Part shown: positions 21,530 through 29,575 of the stretch, piece by piece
Numbering within the stretch: the first letter of the stretch is position 1
Layout: each line of letters begins with the position of its first letter
Source: a virus
Strand: one strand, 5' to 3'
Length of the DNA stretch: 36,899 bases
IMG/VR virus record: IMGVR_UViG_3300026367_000102
Span: 1-36,899 of that record
Position numbers and translations under genes: made by a program
Notes under the pieces: model-generated
Told to the model about the DNA's origin: nothing
The model's input: only the letters and a program-made list of their open reading frames with translations
The model's database searches: none

Positions 21530-22564
21530 ATGAACCTAATACAGCAGCGACGCCTTGCAAAAATAGCAAAGCAAAACGCACAAAAAGAAGCGGCCAAACC
21601 AGCCAATAAAGACGACAAAGGCAATAAGCCGGTTGTTTCGAAAATGCGCCAAAAGCTGCAAGAACAAAAAGCAGCGTCGGAGACGCGAGCGGCTGAAAAA
21701 TTGGTGGCTAAGGATGCGGCTGAAAAACTAAAAAGCGAAAAAACAGACGACTTAGAAAACCAAGTCGATGGCGTGGAAGGGTCGGTTGATGAACTAAAAA
21801 CAGACTTGGAAAAGCAAGGCGAAAAAACCGATGAGCTGGCTGGAACCGTTGACGAATTAAGTAACGATTTGGACAACGTAAAGGACGACGTTAGCGACCT
21901 AGACGGCCGCTTAGATTGGGTCGAAAACGACGTTCAAAAAATCAAAGAAAAGTTGCAAGACGATAGCGAATACATCGGCAACCCAGAGCTTGAAACGCAT
22001 AAAGTCACTATGGCGAATGCCATTGATGAAATGAAAAAACTAGAAGACCTTGAAGATCGTGCGTCATACAAGGCCGAGGCTATTAAGCGGGCTGAAGACT
22101 TTGTGATTGGTTATGTGCAGAGCGCTGCAAAGTATCCAAACATCGTGGCGGTCTGGATGATGATCTTCCTTTTCGACTTGGGTGATATTGCGAAGGCTGT
22201 GCCATTGGCGTTGCACCTCGCCAAGCAAAAAACTCACCGTATGCCGACACGTTTTAATTCCAGCATTTACCAATTCATTGGTGATTATGTTTACGACTGG
22301 GCGGCAAAGCAGCTTGAAGCGAACAAAAGCGCTGGGCCGTATTTAGAACAGGTTATTGACGCGATTGAGTCAGACAAATGGCAATTGTCCGACATTGTTC
22401 ACGGAAAAATGTACGCGATACACGGCAAGCATTTGGAAGCATTAGGCGAAGACGAAGCGGCATTAAATGCCTTTGAAAGGGCTATGACATTGAACGAACG
22501 TGCAGGCGTGAAAAAGAAAATAGAAAGACTAACGGCAAGGTTAGCAAAACAGGTTAAAGAATAG
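21530..22564 (+). CDS. Terminase small subunit (P2 gpM family) with enlarged coiled coil
   Basis: DNA-recognition subunit of the packaging enzyme. The C-terminal 190 residues match gpM (EDFVIGYVQSAAKYPNIVAVWMMIFLFDLGDIAKAVPLALHLAKQ, then RFNSSIYQFIGDYVYDWA). At about 345 residues the protein is roughly 100 longer than P2 M. The extra length is a heptad-repeat region near residues 60-140 (VDELKTDLEKQGEKTDELAGTVDELSNDLDNV), with a Lys/Ala-rich start before it. ATG at 21530 is chosen over 21518 because GGA lies 7 bases upstream of it; 21518 has no ribosome site. It is placed between capsid and head completion, as in P2. Confidence 0.9.
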   Translation: MNLIQQRRLAKIAKQNAQKEAAKPANKDDKGNKPVVSKMRQKLQEQKAASETRAAEKLVAKDAAEKLKSEKTDDLENQVDGVEGSVDELKTDLEKQGEKTDELAGTVDELSNDLDNVKDDVSDLDGRLDWVENDVQKIKEKLQDDSEYIGNPELETHKVTMANAIDEMKKLEDLEDRASYKAEAIKRAEDFVIGYVQSAAKYPNIVAVWMMIFLFDLGDIAKAVPLALHLAKQKTHRMPTRFNSSIYQFIGDYVYDWAAKQLEANKSAGPYLEQVIDAIESDKWQLSDIVHGKMYAIHGKHLEALGEDEAALNAFERAMTLNERAGVKKKIERLTARLAKQVKE

Positions 22565-22583
22565 TAACGGGCTCCCCAAGCGG

Positions 22584-22643
22584 CACACGCAACGGCTTTG
22601 GCGTAGTCATTTTATGGCGATGACCAAAACCGCTTGCGATGTG
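22584..22643. other. Long imperfect hairpin between gpM and gpL genes
   Basis: Arm CACACGCAACGGCTTTGG (22584-22601) pairs with CCAAAACCGCTTGCGATGTG (22624-22643), giving about 17 pairs with one C-A mismatch and two bulges. The loop is 22 bases and can add TCA/TGA pairs. It has no T run, so it is not a standard terminator. It fills most of the 108-bp gap before the head-completion gene. Confidence 0.55.
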
Positions 22644-22672
22644 TTCCACAACAAATAGCAGGAGTAAAAAAC

Positions 22673-23179
22673 GTGAGTTTAAACGGCATGACATACCCAG
22701 AACAAAGCACGGAAACCGTCATTAAAAACAGCCGTCCGTTTTTTCCTGATATTGAACTGCAAGCGTTTAAAGACATTTATCGTTTGCCAGGTGAATACGA
22801 AGAAGCGCCGCTTATTTACGAATTAAAAGGCGCGTTGCGGCACGTTAATGAAGAACTGATAGACGGCGTATTGATATTACAAAGCGTGATTGTCGCGGAA
22901 ACATTGGAAGCGTTTCAGGCCGAATTAGTGGACGTTTATCAGCGTGCTGTCATGAGTTGGGCGCGGTCTGGATTGATCAAGTTTTTCGAAACCATCAATC
23001 GTAAAGCCGCCGCCGAAATACAGGGCGAGCGCGGTGATGTGTTAGTGGATGAATTTAAAGGGTCAGCTTACAAAGCCATTGATCAGCTAAACAACCGCAT
23101 TATGAAAGTGGCCGAACAGAATGGCGCGTTACCAGCGGGTTCAAAATTTGCGAACGGTTTTAGGGCGTCGATCATATGA
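22673..23179 (+). CDS. Head completion protein (P2 gpL family)
   Basis: A 168-residue head completion/connector protein that closes the filled capsid. The gpL pattern is visible: PDIELQAFKDIYRLPGEYEEAPLIYELKGALRHVNEEL (P2 L: fp.l....fr...R....v...rl..al..A...vn.eL) and LYQRAV-like VDVYQRAVMSWARSGLI, YRDFD-type end AAAEIQGERGDVLVDEF. GTG at 22673 is taken as start because GGAG lies at 22661-22664, 8 bases away; the ATG at 22688 lacks one. It overlaps the next gene by 4 bp. Confidence 0.88.
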   Translation: MSLNGMTYPEQSTETVIKNSRPFFPDIELQAFKDIYRLPGEYEEAPLIYELKGALRHVNEELIDGVLILQSVIVAETLEAFQAELVDVYQRAVMSWARSGLIKFFETINRKAAAEIQGERGDVLVDEFKGSAYKAIDQLNNRIMKVAEQNGALPAGSKFANGFRASII

Positions 23180-23634
23180 AAAAGATGGGCGCGTTGCGGT
23201 CTTTTTTGGTCGGTTGTCACATGTTCCATCATGAAAAACTCGATGTATGGGCAGAGAATTTAAGTTTGCAAATGCGCGGAAAAATGGAAGGCAATCGCGT
23301 CTCTCTGCATCGCATGACTTATCGCGCCGTGTTCTCGATTGAGCATTACGAATACCAAAAAAACTCGATTGATTTGCTAAGCGCACGACTAATAACGTGG
23401 CTAGACAACGACAAACGCAGCGACATGAGCGAAGGCGATAGAACGCCAGAAATAAACGTCGATGTGTGGGACAAGCACACAGCGGACGTAGAAATAACGC
23501 TGACGTTTGAAGAAGACGTGTACATAGTCGAAGACGAGAGCGGAGGCATTGAATACGCGGGCAGGCGTTGGAAACTGGAAAAACCAGAGCACGATATTGC
23601 CGAATCGTTTGACCTAATTAATCAGAATGAGTAG
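23176..23634 (+). CDS. Tail completion protein (P2 gpR family)
   Basis: A 152-residue tail terminator-type protein. The gpR family end is visible: VDVWDKHTADVEITLTFEEDVYIVEDESGGIEYAGRRWKLE, preceded by SIEHYEYQKNSIDLLSARLITWLDN, as in P2 R. It completes the tail so that it can join heads. Its start overlaps the gpL stop (ATGA), and it is followed after 5 bp by the gpS-like gene, the R-S pair being conserved in P2-like phages. Confidence 0.87.
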   Translation: MKKMGALRSFLVGCHMFHHEKLDVWAENLSLQMRGKMEGNRVSLHRMTYRAVFSIEHYEYQKNSIDLLSARLITWLDNDKRSDMSEGDRTPEINVDVWDKHTADVEITLTFEEDVYIVEDESGGIEYAGRRWKLEKPEHDIAESFDLINQNE

Positions 23635-23639
23635 CCAGA

Positions 23640-24317
23640 ATGAACAGCGCCAGCGGTGTACGCGCGTTTTGGCGCGGTGAAACGGCACTCAATGCAGAAT
23701 TAGAACTGTTCATGTTGCCAAAAGAACGCCGAAAACGAGCGCTTGGGCAAATGGGCAGAGAGATAAAAAAACAGGCTCGTAAGAACGTAAAGAACCAGCG
23801 CAACGTGAAGGGCGAATCGTTCAAAGAGCGTCGGAAAAAACGAACTAAAAAAGGCGACATGTTAAGCGGCTTCGTAAAGGGCCGGAACATTCGACAAAGA
23901 ACAAAAGGGCTTTCTGTCACGGTTGATTTTAGAAACGCGCCAATGGGAAAGATGGCGCGGGCGCATCAAGAAGGCCAAACGCAAAACATGAAAGCCAGAG
24001 AAATGACGAGCCAACAGAAAAGCGATTGGCGAGACGAGCCAGCAACACAGGCGCAAGCCAACGCCATATTAAGGCTAGGGTGGGCGTCATCAAGAAGACG
24101 AGACGGTAAGCGTAAAAAAATAAGCCGTAAATACATTATGGAGAATTTAACAAAGCTCCAAGCGCTGGGCATGTTGTACAAATTAAAGGGTAATCGAAAG
24201 GGCAAACAGAGCTGGCAAGTCAAATTACCTGCCCGTGAATTCTTCCCTAACGACACGCAATGGGTAAAACAAATGGCTCATGACGTAGTGATTAACGAAT
24301 TGAAAAAAGGCAGGTAA
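23640..24317 (+). CDS. Phage virion morphogenesis protein (P2 gpS family)
   Basis: A 225-residue strongly basic protein of the tail completion/virion morphogenesis (GpS) family. Signatures are LPKERRKRALGQMGREIKKQARKNVKNQRNVKGESFKERRKKR near residues 25-70, VTVDFRNAPMGKMARAHQEGQ, and LPAREFF at the end (P2 S: i..lp.R.flg.s). It is longer than P2 S (150) by an insertion around residues 115-185, including RRRDGKRKKISRKYI. It helps complete or join the tail. Confidence 0.87.
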   Translation: MNSASGVRAFWRGETALNAELELFMLPKERRKRALGQMGREIKKQARKNVKNQRNVKGESFKERRKKRTKKGDMLSGFVKGRNIRQRTKGLSVTVDFRNAPMGKMARAHQEGQTQNMKAREMTSQQKSDWRDEPATQAQANAILRLGWASSRRRDGKRKKISRKYIMENLTKLQALGMLYKLKGNRKGKQSWQVKLPAREFFPNDTQWVKQMAHDVVINELKKGR

Positions 24318-24320
24318 CAC

Positions 24321-25421
24321 ATGGCATTAGGAAAGGTAAGCGTCAGCAGCAAAGACACCGGAAGCGGTGATTTCACCCGCGCTGAAAACCAGTTTTTATT
24401 CATTGGGCAGGGCGGTAAAAACGCGGGAACCATTCAAGACATTGACCAAACGACAGATTTGGACGAGGTATTGGGAGTGCCTGTCAGCAAACTAAAAACC
24501 ACAATCCAGTGGGCGCGACAAAACGCGGGCCCAAACTGGACGTGTATTGCCATGCCGCAAGCGGCGGCGGGGACATGGTCGCCCGCGTTCGATACGGCGA
24601 TGGCGCAAAACTTAGTGTGCGAAATGGTGGTGGTAACAGACCCCGTAGCAACCACGGCGGAACTAGATGCCATGAATGTGGCAATCGTGGGCGCTGAAAA
24701 CGAATTTGGTCGTTACATGCACATGATCGCAGTGACAGCGGTGATTGATTTGGCAACAGAGGAGTGGGGTGATTTCATCACCGATTTTGAAGCTATTCAA
24801 GACGGTGTTGCGGCGCCTTTATTGTCGCTCGTTCCGCAAGTGTTCGCGGGTTGGCTCGGTACGTATTGCGGCCGTTTATGTCATGAAGCACGTTCTATTG
24901 CGGACACGCCGATGCGCGTGGCGTCGGGTGCCATTGTGGGCTTATCTACATTACCCGTGGATAAAGACGGTATTACTTTCAACATGGGCCACGCAAAAGC
25001 GCTAAACGACGCACGCGGCACAGTGCCGCAGGTTTACGCGGGACAAGATGGAATTTATTGCAGTGACGGAATGACGCTGGCGGTGGAAGCCAGTGACTTT
25101 GCCGTGATTGAAAATTGTCGCGTGGTTAACGCGGTGAAAAGTGAAGTACTGGTATTGGCCATCAAAAAGATTGGTGACCGCTCAATGAATAGTACGCCAG
25201 CTTCGGTTGAAGCGCACAAAACCTACTTTATGCGCCCGATGATTAATCGAAGTGTCAGTGTAGGCGAACAGCCAGGCACAGTAAAAAAACCACAAGACGG
25301 TGATGTTGATGTGGTGTGGACAACGCGAACTAACGTTGCCATTCCGCTGTTAATTCGCCCATACAACTGCCCAAAAGCCATCGCGGCCACCGTGGCATTA
25401 GTACTAAGTAACGAGGTGTAA
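24321..25421 (+). CDS. Tail sheath protein (DUF2586 family)
   Basis: A 366-residue contractile sheath protein of the K139/HP1 type. GKVSVSSKDTGSGDFTRAENQFLFIGQG is the family N-terminus. IDQTTDLDEVLGVPVSKLKTTIQWARQNAG, AMPQAAAGTW and SKVGDRSMN-like KKIGDRSMNSTPASVEAHKTYFMRPM follow. The C-terminal interlocking strand (VVWTTRTNVAIPLLIRPYNCPKAI) is visible. It surrounds the tube and contracts upon infection. It is placed directly before the tube gene, as in all contractile phages of this group. The family differs from P2 FI and supports the HP1/K139 affiliation. Confidence 0.9.
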   Translation: MALGKVSVSSKDTGSGDFTRAENQFLFIGQGGKNAGTIQDIDQTTDLDEVLGVPVSKLKTTIQWARQNAGPNWTCIAMPQAAAGTWSPAFDTAMAQNLVCEMVVVTDPVATTAELDAMNVAIVGAENEFGRYMHMIAVTAVIDLATEEWGDFITDFEAIQDGVAAPLLSLVPQVFAGWLGTYCGRLCHEARSIADTPMRVASGAIVGLSTLPVDKDGITFNMGHAKALNDARGTVPQVYAGQDGIYCSDGMTLAVEASDFAVIENCRVVNAVKSEVLVLAIKKIGDRSMNSTPASVEAHKTYFMRPMINRSVSVGEQPGTVKKPQDGDVDVVWTTRTNVAIPLLIRPYNCPKAIAATVALVLSNEV

Positions 25422-25423
25422 AA

Positions 25424-25876
25424 ATGCCACAGCATATATCTGGTGCAGACGTAAACATTGGTTTGGGTACGGCACTAATCAACGTCAAGCAGTACACGCT
25501 AAACGTCGAAGACGGCGTCAAAGCAACGAGTACACGCGGTGTGCCAGACGGCCACGTACGTGGTGCAGTTGGGGCAAGCGGTGAAATTACCGTGGATACC
25601 GCTAATTTCAATTTGATTGTTGAACAGGGACGCAAGGCAGGATCAATTCAGCAAATGCCCGTGTTCGACATTATCGCGATAGGTAAAACAGTAGATCAAT
25701 CGTTCAAAACAGCGGCCTACGGCTGCAAATTGTCGATAACGAAAATACTGGATGCAGCGGCAGAAGGCGGCGACAAAATGGAGCACACCCTTCCGTATGT
25801 CGTCACAGATTCGCGCTTTGTTGAAATCAACGGTGTGCCGTATCTCGATCAGCAATTTTTAGACACGCTGGGGTAA
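25424..25876 (+). CDS. Tail tube protein (DUF2597 family)
   Basis: A 150-residue beta-rich tube protein. ISGADVNIGLGTALINVKQYTLNVEDGVKATSTRGVPDGHVRGAVGASGEITVDTANFNLIVEQGRKAGS is the family core, and the C-terminal SITKILDAAAEGGDKMEHTLPYVVTDSRFVEINGVPYL closes the barrel. It polymerises inside the sheath. It lies 2 bp after the sheath stop with GAGG upstream, equivalent to the FI-FII pair of P2. Confidence 0.9.
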   Translation: MPQHISGADVNIGLGTALINVKQYTLNVEDGVKATSTRGVPDGHVRGAVGASGEITVDTANFNLIVEQGRKAGSIQQMPVFDIIAIGKTVDQSFKTAAYGCKLSITKILDAAAEGGDKMEHTLPYVVTDSRFVEINGVPYLDQQFLDTLG

Positions 25877-25879
25877 TTT

Positions 25880-26281
25880 ATGAACATTAAATACCTAGTG
25901 GTTCACTGTTCTGACACGCCCAATGGGCGAGAAACAACGGCGGCGGATATTCATCGTTGGCATTTGGAGCGCGGTTGGGATGGGATCGGATACCACGCGG
26001 TAATCAAGTTGGACGGAAATATTGAAGCGGGTCGCCCTATGTATTGGCAAGGTGCCCACGCTGATCCATACAATCATGAATCACTGGGTGTTTGTTTGGT
26101 CGGAAAAGACAAATTCACGGATGAGCAAATGCGTTCATTAGAAGGCTTATTTTTGGCGCTACACGCTGAGTATCCAGACGCGCAAATAGTCGGCCATTGC
26201 GATTTGAACACACACAAAACGTGCCCAAATTTCGACGTAAAAACGTGGTGGGCAGACGTGCAAAAACGGAGCATTGATTGA
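25880..26281 (+). CDS. Endolysin, N-acetylmuramoyl-L-alanine amidase (T7 lysozyme-like)
   Basis: A 133-residue zinc amidase (amidase_2 / PGRP fold) that cuts the bond between muramic acid and the stem peptide. The visible zinc ligands are H9 in VVHCSDT, H106 in GHCDLN and C115 in HKTCPNF. The catalytic Y38 (GIGYH) and K113 occupy the places of T7 lysozyme Y46 and K128. GAHADPYNHESLGVCLVG is the family's central strand pair. It has no signal peptide, so it needs a holin; two holin-like genes follow at once. Confidence 0.93.
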   Translation: MNIKYLVVHCSDTPNGRETTAADIHRWHLERGWDGIGYHAVIKLDGNIEAGRPMYWQGAHADPYNHESLGVCLVGKDKFTDEQMRSLEGLFLALHAEYPDAQIVGHCDLNTHKTCPNFDVKTWWADVQKRSID

Positions 26282-26841
26282 TGAGTATTAAATCTTTTCT
26301 AAGTGGCGCTTTAGATGTGGTTGGTGCTTTTGTTCCAGGTGTAGCGGCGGCGGCAAAAACAGTGAACGCGCTTTTGCCAGAAGATAAAAAATTAGATCTT
26401 AAAACCGCCACGGGGAAAGATGTTTTAAACGCTTATAACGGTTTAGACGACAATCAGCGTGCAGCGATTGAAAAGCAGTTTGATGTTGAAATAGCAGAAA
26501 TAAACGGGTCAGTAGATAAGTTGCAAGCGATGGTTTCGGCAGAGACGCCAACGGCTAATATGCGCCCTAAAATTGCCTACATGATGGCTTGGACTGTGGT
26601 TATTGCTGTAATCGGAATGATGGTCATATGGGCTATAGCGGTGTGTTTAAAAAACGGTGAAATGCTGAAACAGATCGCAGAAAGTTGGGAGTTAGTATTG
26701 GTTTTGCTGGGCACGCCCACCGCGCTTTTACGAGCCTATTTCGGTATGCGAACAAAAGAAAAACATGCAAGGTACGCCGCCGCGACGGGTCAGCCTATCG
26801 CGGGTGCGATGGGTGGCATTATGCAGATGTTTAAAAAGTAA
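26281..26841 (+). CDS. Holin-like protein (3TM/GTA-type)
   Basis: A 186-residue protein with a soluble N-terminal domain (SIKSFLSGALDVVGAFVPGVAAAAKTVNALLPED, acid-rich helices to residue 90). Clear membrane segments lie at about residues 103-127 (MMAWTVVIAVIGMMVIWAIAVCL) and 138-158 (WELVLVLLGTPTALLRAYFGM), and the tail is basic. This pattern, including RPKIAYMM before the first membrane helix, resembles the 3-TM holin family. ATG at 26281 shares one base with the amidase stop. It is probably the main holin or a pinholin partner for the endolysin. Confidence 0.82.
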   Translation: MSIKSFLSGALDVVGAFVPGVAAAAKTVNALLPEDKKLDLKTATGKDVLNAYNGLDDNQRAAIEKQFDVEIAEINGSVDKLQAMVSAETPTANMRPKIAYMMAWTVVIAVIGMMVIWAIAVCLKNGEMLKQIAESWELVLVLLGTPTALLRAYFGMRTKEKHARYAAATGQPIAGAMGGIMQMFKK

Positions 26842-26856
26842 AAGGATAGATAGGTG

Positions 26857-27042
26857 ATGGAAAAATCGACGGTTGCCACGGCGTACTGGGCGTCATTAAT
26901 CACGACAGTAAACGGCCTATCCATTAATGAATGGGTGGCAATCGGTGGTTTGATGATCGGTGTTGCGACGTTTTTAACGAATTTATGGTTCAAGCGCGAG
27001 CATCTAAAGATAGCGCGTCAAAATATACTTTTAGGGGAATAA
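26857..27042 (+). CDS. HP1-family phage holin
   Basis: A 61-residue protein with two hydrophobic parts, a weak one near residues 6-20 and a strong one at 24-46 (INEWVAIGGLMIGVATFLTNLWF), followed by a basic end (KREHLKIARQN). This matches the small HP1-type holins. GTG at 26854 would add one residue; ATG at 26857 is taken, with AAAGGA at 26841-26846. It is the third lysis gene in a row and precedes the tail chaperone gene. Confidence 0.82.
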   Translation: MEKSTVATAYWASLITTVNGLSINEWVAIGGLMIGVATFLTNLWFKREHLKIARQNILLGE

Positions 27043-27044
27043 GA

Positions 27045-27371
27045 ATGGCTAAATTAGTTTTAATCACCGCGGGTTCCGTGGATTTCGGCTTTACCGTAGA
27101 CGACAAAATGTACAACAAATTCGTGGACGGGATGACGAAAGGCGGCGCGGTTCTGCCAGCTTATAACATGCTATCGAATGCTGTAGAACAAGAGCAGCAC
27201 GCGAAATTTGTGAGTACATTTTCCGATGGGCAAAATAACCCGCGCGCGACATTAGTGCTAGAGGCGGTAGGCATGATCGCGGAAGAGTTCACCAGTGATT
27301 TGCCAAAATTGGTAAAGACGCCAGCGAGTTCCGCGACTTCATCGAAAGAAATGGCTTCGAGCAACTCGTAA
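27045..27371 (+). CDS. Tail assembly chaperone (0-frame product)
   Basis: A 108-residue acidic protein of the phage tail assembly chaperone type (LITAGSVDFGFTVDDKMYNKFVDGMTKGGAVLPAYNMLSNAVEQEQHAKF). GGGGA lies before the ATG at 27045. It lies directly upstream of the tape measure gene, where lambda G and P2 E are found. The last 17 residues (TPASSATSSKEMASSNS) are Ser/Thr-rich and look non-conserved, while the -1 frame over the same bases reads as good protein. A translational frameshift near 27311-27317 is therefore likely. Confidence 0.85.
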   Translation: MAKLVLITAGSVDFGFTVDDKMYNKFVDGMTKGGAVLPAYNMLSNAVEQEQHAKFVSTFSDGQNNPRATLVLEAVGMIAEEFTSDLPKLVKTPASSATSSKEMASSNS

Positions 27372-27508
27372 CATTACGTATGCGTCATCTACCGAATGAA
27401 GACAACTCGTCCGAAAATCTAGGGCGGGCGTTGTGGTTAGAAGGGCGCGAGTTAGAAAGACAAACCGCTGCTATTGCTAATGGCATTAGTAAGGCATTTT
27501 CGGGATAA
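27317..27508 (+). CDS. -1 frame extension of the tail assembly chaperone
   Basis: From 27299 to 27508 the -1 frame relative to the chaperone is open and reads DASEFRDFIERNGFEQL, VTLRMRHLPNED and EGRELERQTAAIANGISKAF, well-formed protein without its own ribosome site. GGTAAAG at 27311-27317 (0-frame codons GTA AAG) differs by one base from the lambda slippery site GGGAAAG. Slipping there would give a product of 91 + 63 residues. This is the gpG-GT / P2 E-E' arrangement, in which the minor long product binds the tape measure protein. The in-frame ATG at 27380 could alternatively start a 42-codon gene. Confidence 0.65.
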   Translation, partial: DASEFRDFIERNGFEQLVTLRMRHLPNEDNSSENLGRALWLEGRELERQTAAIANGISKAFSG

Positions 27509-27520
27509 AAAGGTATCAGC

Positions 27521-29575
27521 ATGGCCGGATCACTAGACAAACTAATGTTAACGGTTGGTCTGTTGGACAAAATTACGGGGCCAATGAAAGGTATTCAAAA
27601 AACAATCCAGCAAGTGACGAATAACTCTCGAAAAGCCTTTATGAACACGGCGGCGGGGGTGGCGGCATTAATCGCTGCCAGCGGTACATTTGCTGCCACG
27701 GTCAACCCTGCCAACGACATGAACATGGCGTTGGGCGAAGTGAAATCATTAGAAGTAGCCGACAATACTTTGGCTGCGCTGAATCAAGCCGGTCTTAAAT
27801 ATTCCATAGAATTTGGTGACCAGGCGTCCAATTACGTGCGCTCTGCTTACGACATTCAATCTGCTATCGATGGTCTAGTAGATAACGACTTGCCGCGCTT
27901 TACGACGGCGGCGGGCACGTTAGCGAAAGCCACTAAAGCTAATGTGACCGATATAACGTCCTATTTCGGCACCATGTACGGCATATTCAAAAGCCAAGCC
28001 AACGAAATGGGCAAAGGCACGTGGGTGGAAATGCTCGCGGGTCAAACCGCTACCGCCGTGCAAATGTTTAAAACGACGGGGCCAGAAATGTCCGCCGCGT
28101 TTGGTTCGATTGGTGCTGACGCCACAACAATGGGCGTAAAACTCAATGAACAAATGGCCGTATTGGGCACGTTGCAATCGACTATGAGCGGGTCCGAGGC
28201 AGGAACGAAATATAGGGCGTTTTTAGGCGGGCTATCGGGCGCGGGCGGAAAATTGGGCTTAGATTTTGAGGACGAAAGTGGCGCATTGCTACCCGTAGTC
28301 GAAATTTTAGACATGATAAAAACCAAAACAAATGGCCTTAGCGCATTACAAATGAACGACGTGTTAAGCGATTCGTTTGGGTCTGATGAAGCGGTGGGAT
28401 TTATCAAGTTAATGTCAAACGACGTAGGTAAATTAGCGGGCGATATAGACAAGCTTGGTCAAGTCAAAGGCATGGATAAGGCCACATGGATGGCCAAGCA
28501 AATGCAGAATAATTTTACACGATTGACATCTGCCGTTACGGCGGTATCGATTGCGATTTGGCAAAAAGCCCTGCCATCCATTGAGCCATACATAAACATG
28601 ATGACCGACGCCGCGTCGATCATTGTCGAATGGGCAGATAAATACCCGCATCTAACAAAAATGATTGGCTTAGCGATTACCGCGTTTATTGCCTTTGTTG
28701 CCATTGCGGGCGTGATGAACATTGCCATCGGCATGGCACGGTTCGCCATGGTCGGTTTTACTATGCGCTTTATCATCGTTAGGCCCATTATTTGGGCGGT
28801 TCGTCTTGCTGTAGTGGCTTATACCGCTGTGATTTGGTTGCTAAAAACAGCGCTGCTTGCCTTCGTATTGTACGGCCCTGCCGTGTCCGCGTTTTTTGTA
28901 ACAATGAAAGCCGGAATACTAAGTAGCTTACCGGCTATCTGGGCATTTACCGCCGCATTGCTTGCCAACCCACTAACGTGGATTGTGGTTGGCGTAGTCG
29001 CATTGATCGCGGCATTAGTTGCCTTGGTGGTTTATTGGGATGAAGTGAGTGCGGCAGTTAGTCGATTTTTCTCAAGCATTGGCAGCTTTATTGACGTCTC
29101 TCTATTCGAGCCGATCAAACAGTGGTGGGGTGACTTCCAAGTGTGGATTAGCGGTCTTTCACTCATGCCAACGTGGGAGTTAAATATTGATGCATTTGAA
29201 TCGATCAAACAGTGGTGGACGGATTTTAAAGGCTGGCTGTCTGCGCTTGATCCGTTCGCGTTTCTTGGCGAAAAAGTCGACTGGCTGAAAAACAAACTGT
29301 CTTGGTTGCCGGGTATCGATACCAGCACAACCGAAACACAAGAAGTAATAAGCAAAGCGGAATCCCAAAACGAAACCATTAATAAAATGGTGTCGTTACC
29401 GGGTGCGGAATCAAGCCAAAGCGGTGGCGAATCGGGCGGATTATTCCAGACCATTAGCAACATGTTTGGTGGCAATAAAAAATCATTGCACGTCGAGAAA
29501 ATGGAAGTGAACAACCACGGCCAAGGCGTGCGCGGCGATGACTTAATGTATCAACTCGAAATGGAGGCGGGCTAA
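27521..29575 (+). CDS. Tail tape measure protein
   Basis: A 684-residue tail length determinant. The N-terminal part has the TP901-type core (DKITGPMKGIQKTIQQV, NPANDMNMALGEVKSLEV, EFGDQASNYVRSAYDIQSAIDGL, LAGQTATAVQMFKTTGPEMSAAFGSIGADATTMGVKLNEQMAVLGTLQSTMSG). Membrane-spanning hydrophobic stretches lie at about residues 385-510, and a soluble C-terminal part ends in a Gly/Ser-rich tail. It follows the frameshifted chaperone. P2 T is 815 residues, so a somewhat shorter tail is expected. Confidence 0.94.
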   Translation: MAGSLDKLMLTVGLLDKITGPMKGIQKTIQQVTNNSRKAFMNTAAGVAALIAASGTFAATVNPANDMNMALGEVKSLEVADNTLAALNQAGLKYSIEFGDQASNYVRSAYDIQSAIDGLVDNDLPRFTTAAGTLAKATKANVTDITSYFGTMYGIFKSQANEMGKGTWVEMLAGQTATAVQMFKTTGPEMSAAFGSIGADATTMGVKLNEQMAVLGTLQSTMSGSEAGTKYRAFLGGLSGAGGKLGLDFEDESGALLPVVEILDMIKTKTNGLSALQMNDVLSDSFGSDEAVGFIKLMSNDVGKLAGDIDKLGQVKGMDKATWMAKQMQNNFTRLTSAVTAVSIAIWQKALPSIEPYINMMTDAASIIVEWADKYPHLTKMIGLAITAFIAFVAIAGVMNIAIGMARFAMVGFTMRFIIVRPIIWAVRLAVVAYTAVIWLLKTALLAFVLYGPAVSAFFVTMKAGILSSLPAIWAFTAALLANPLTWIVVGVVALIAALVALVVYWDEVSAAVSRFFSSIGSFIDVSLFEPIKQWWGDFQVWISGLSLMPTWELNIDAFESIKQWWTDFKGWLSALDPFAFLGEKVDWLKNKLSWLPGIDTSTTETQEVISKAESQNETINKMVSLPGAESSQSGGESGGLFQTISNMFGGNKKSLHVEKMEVNNHGQGVRGDDLMYQLEMEAG

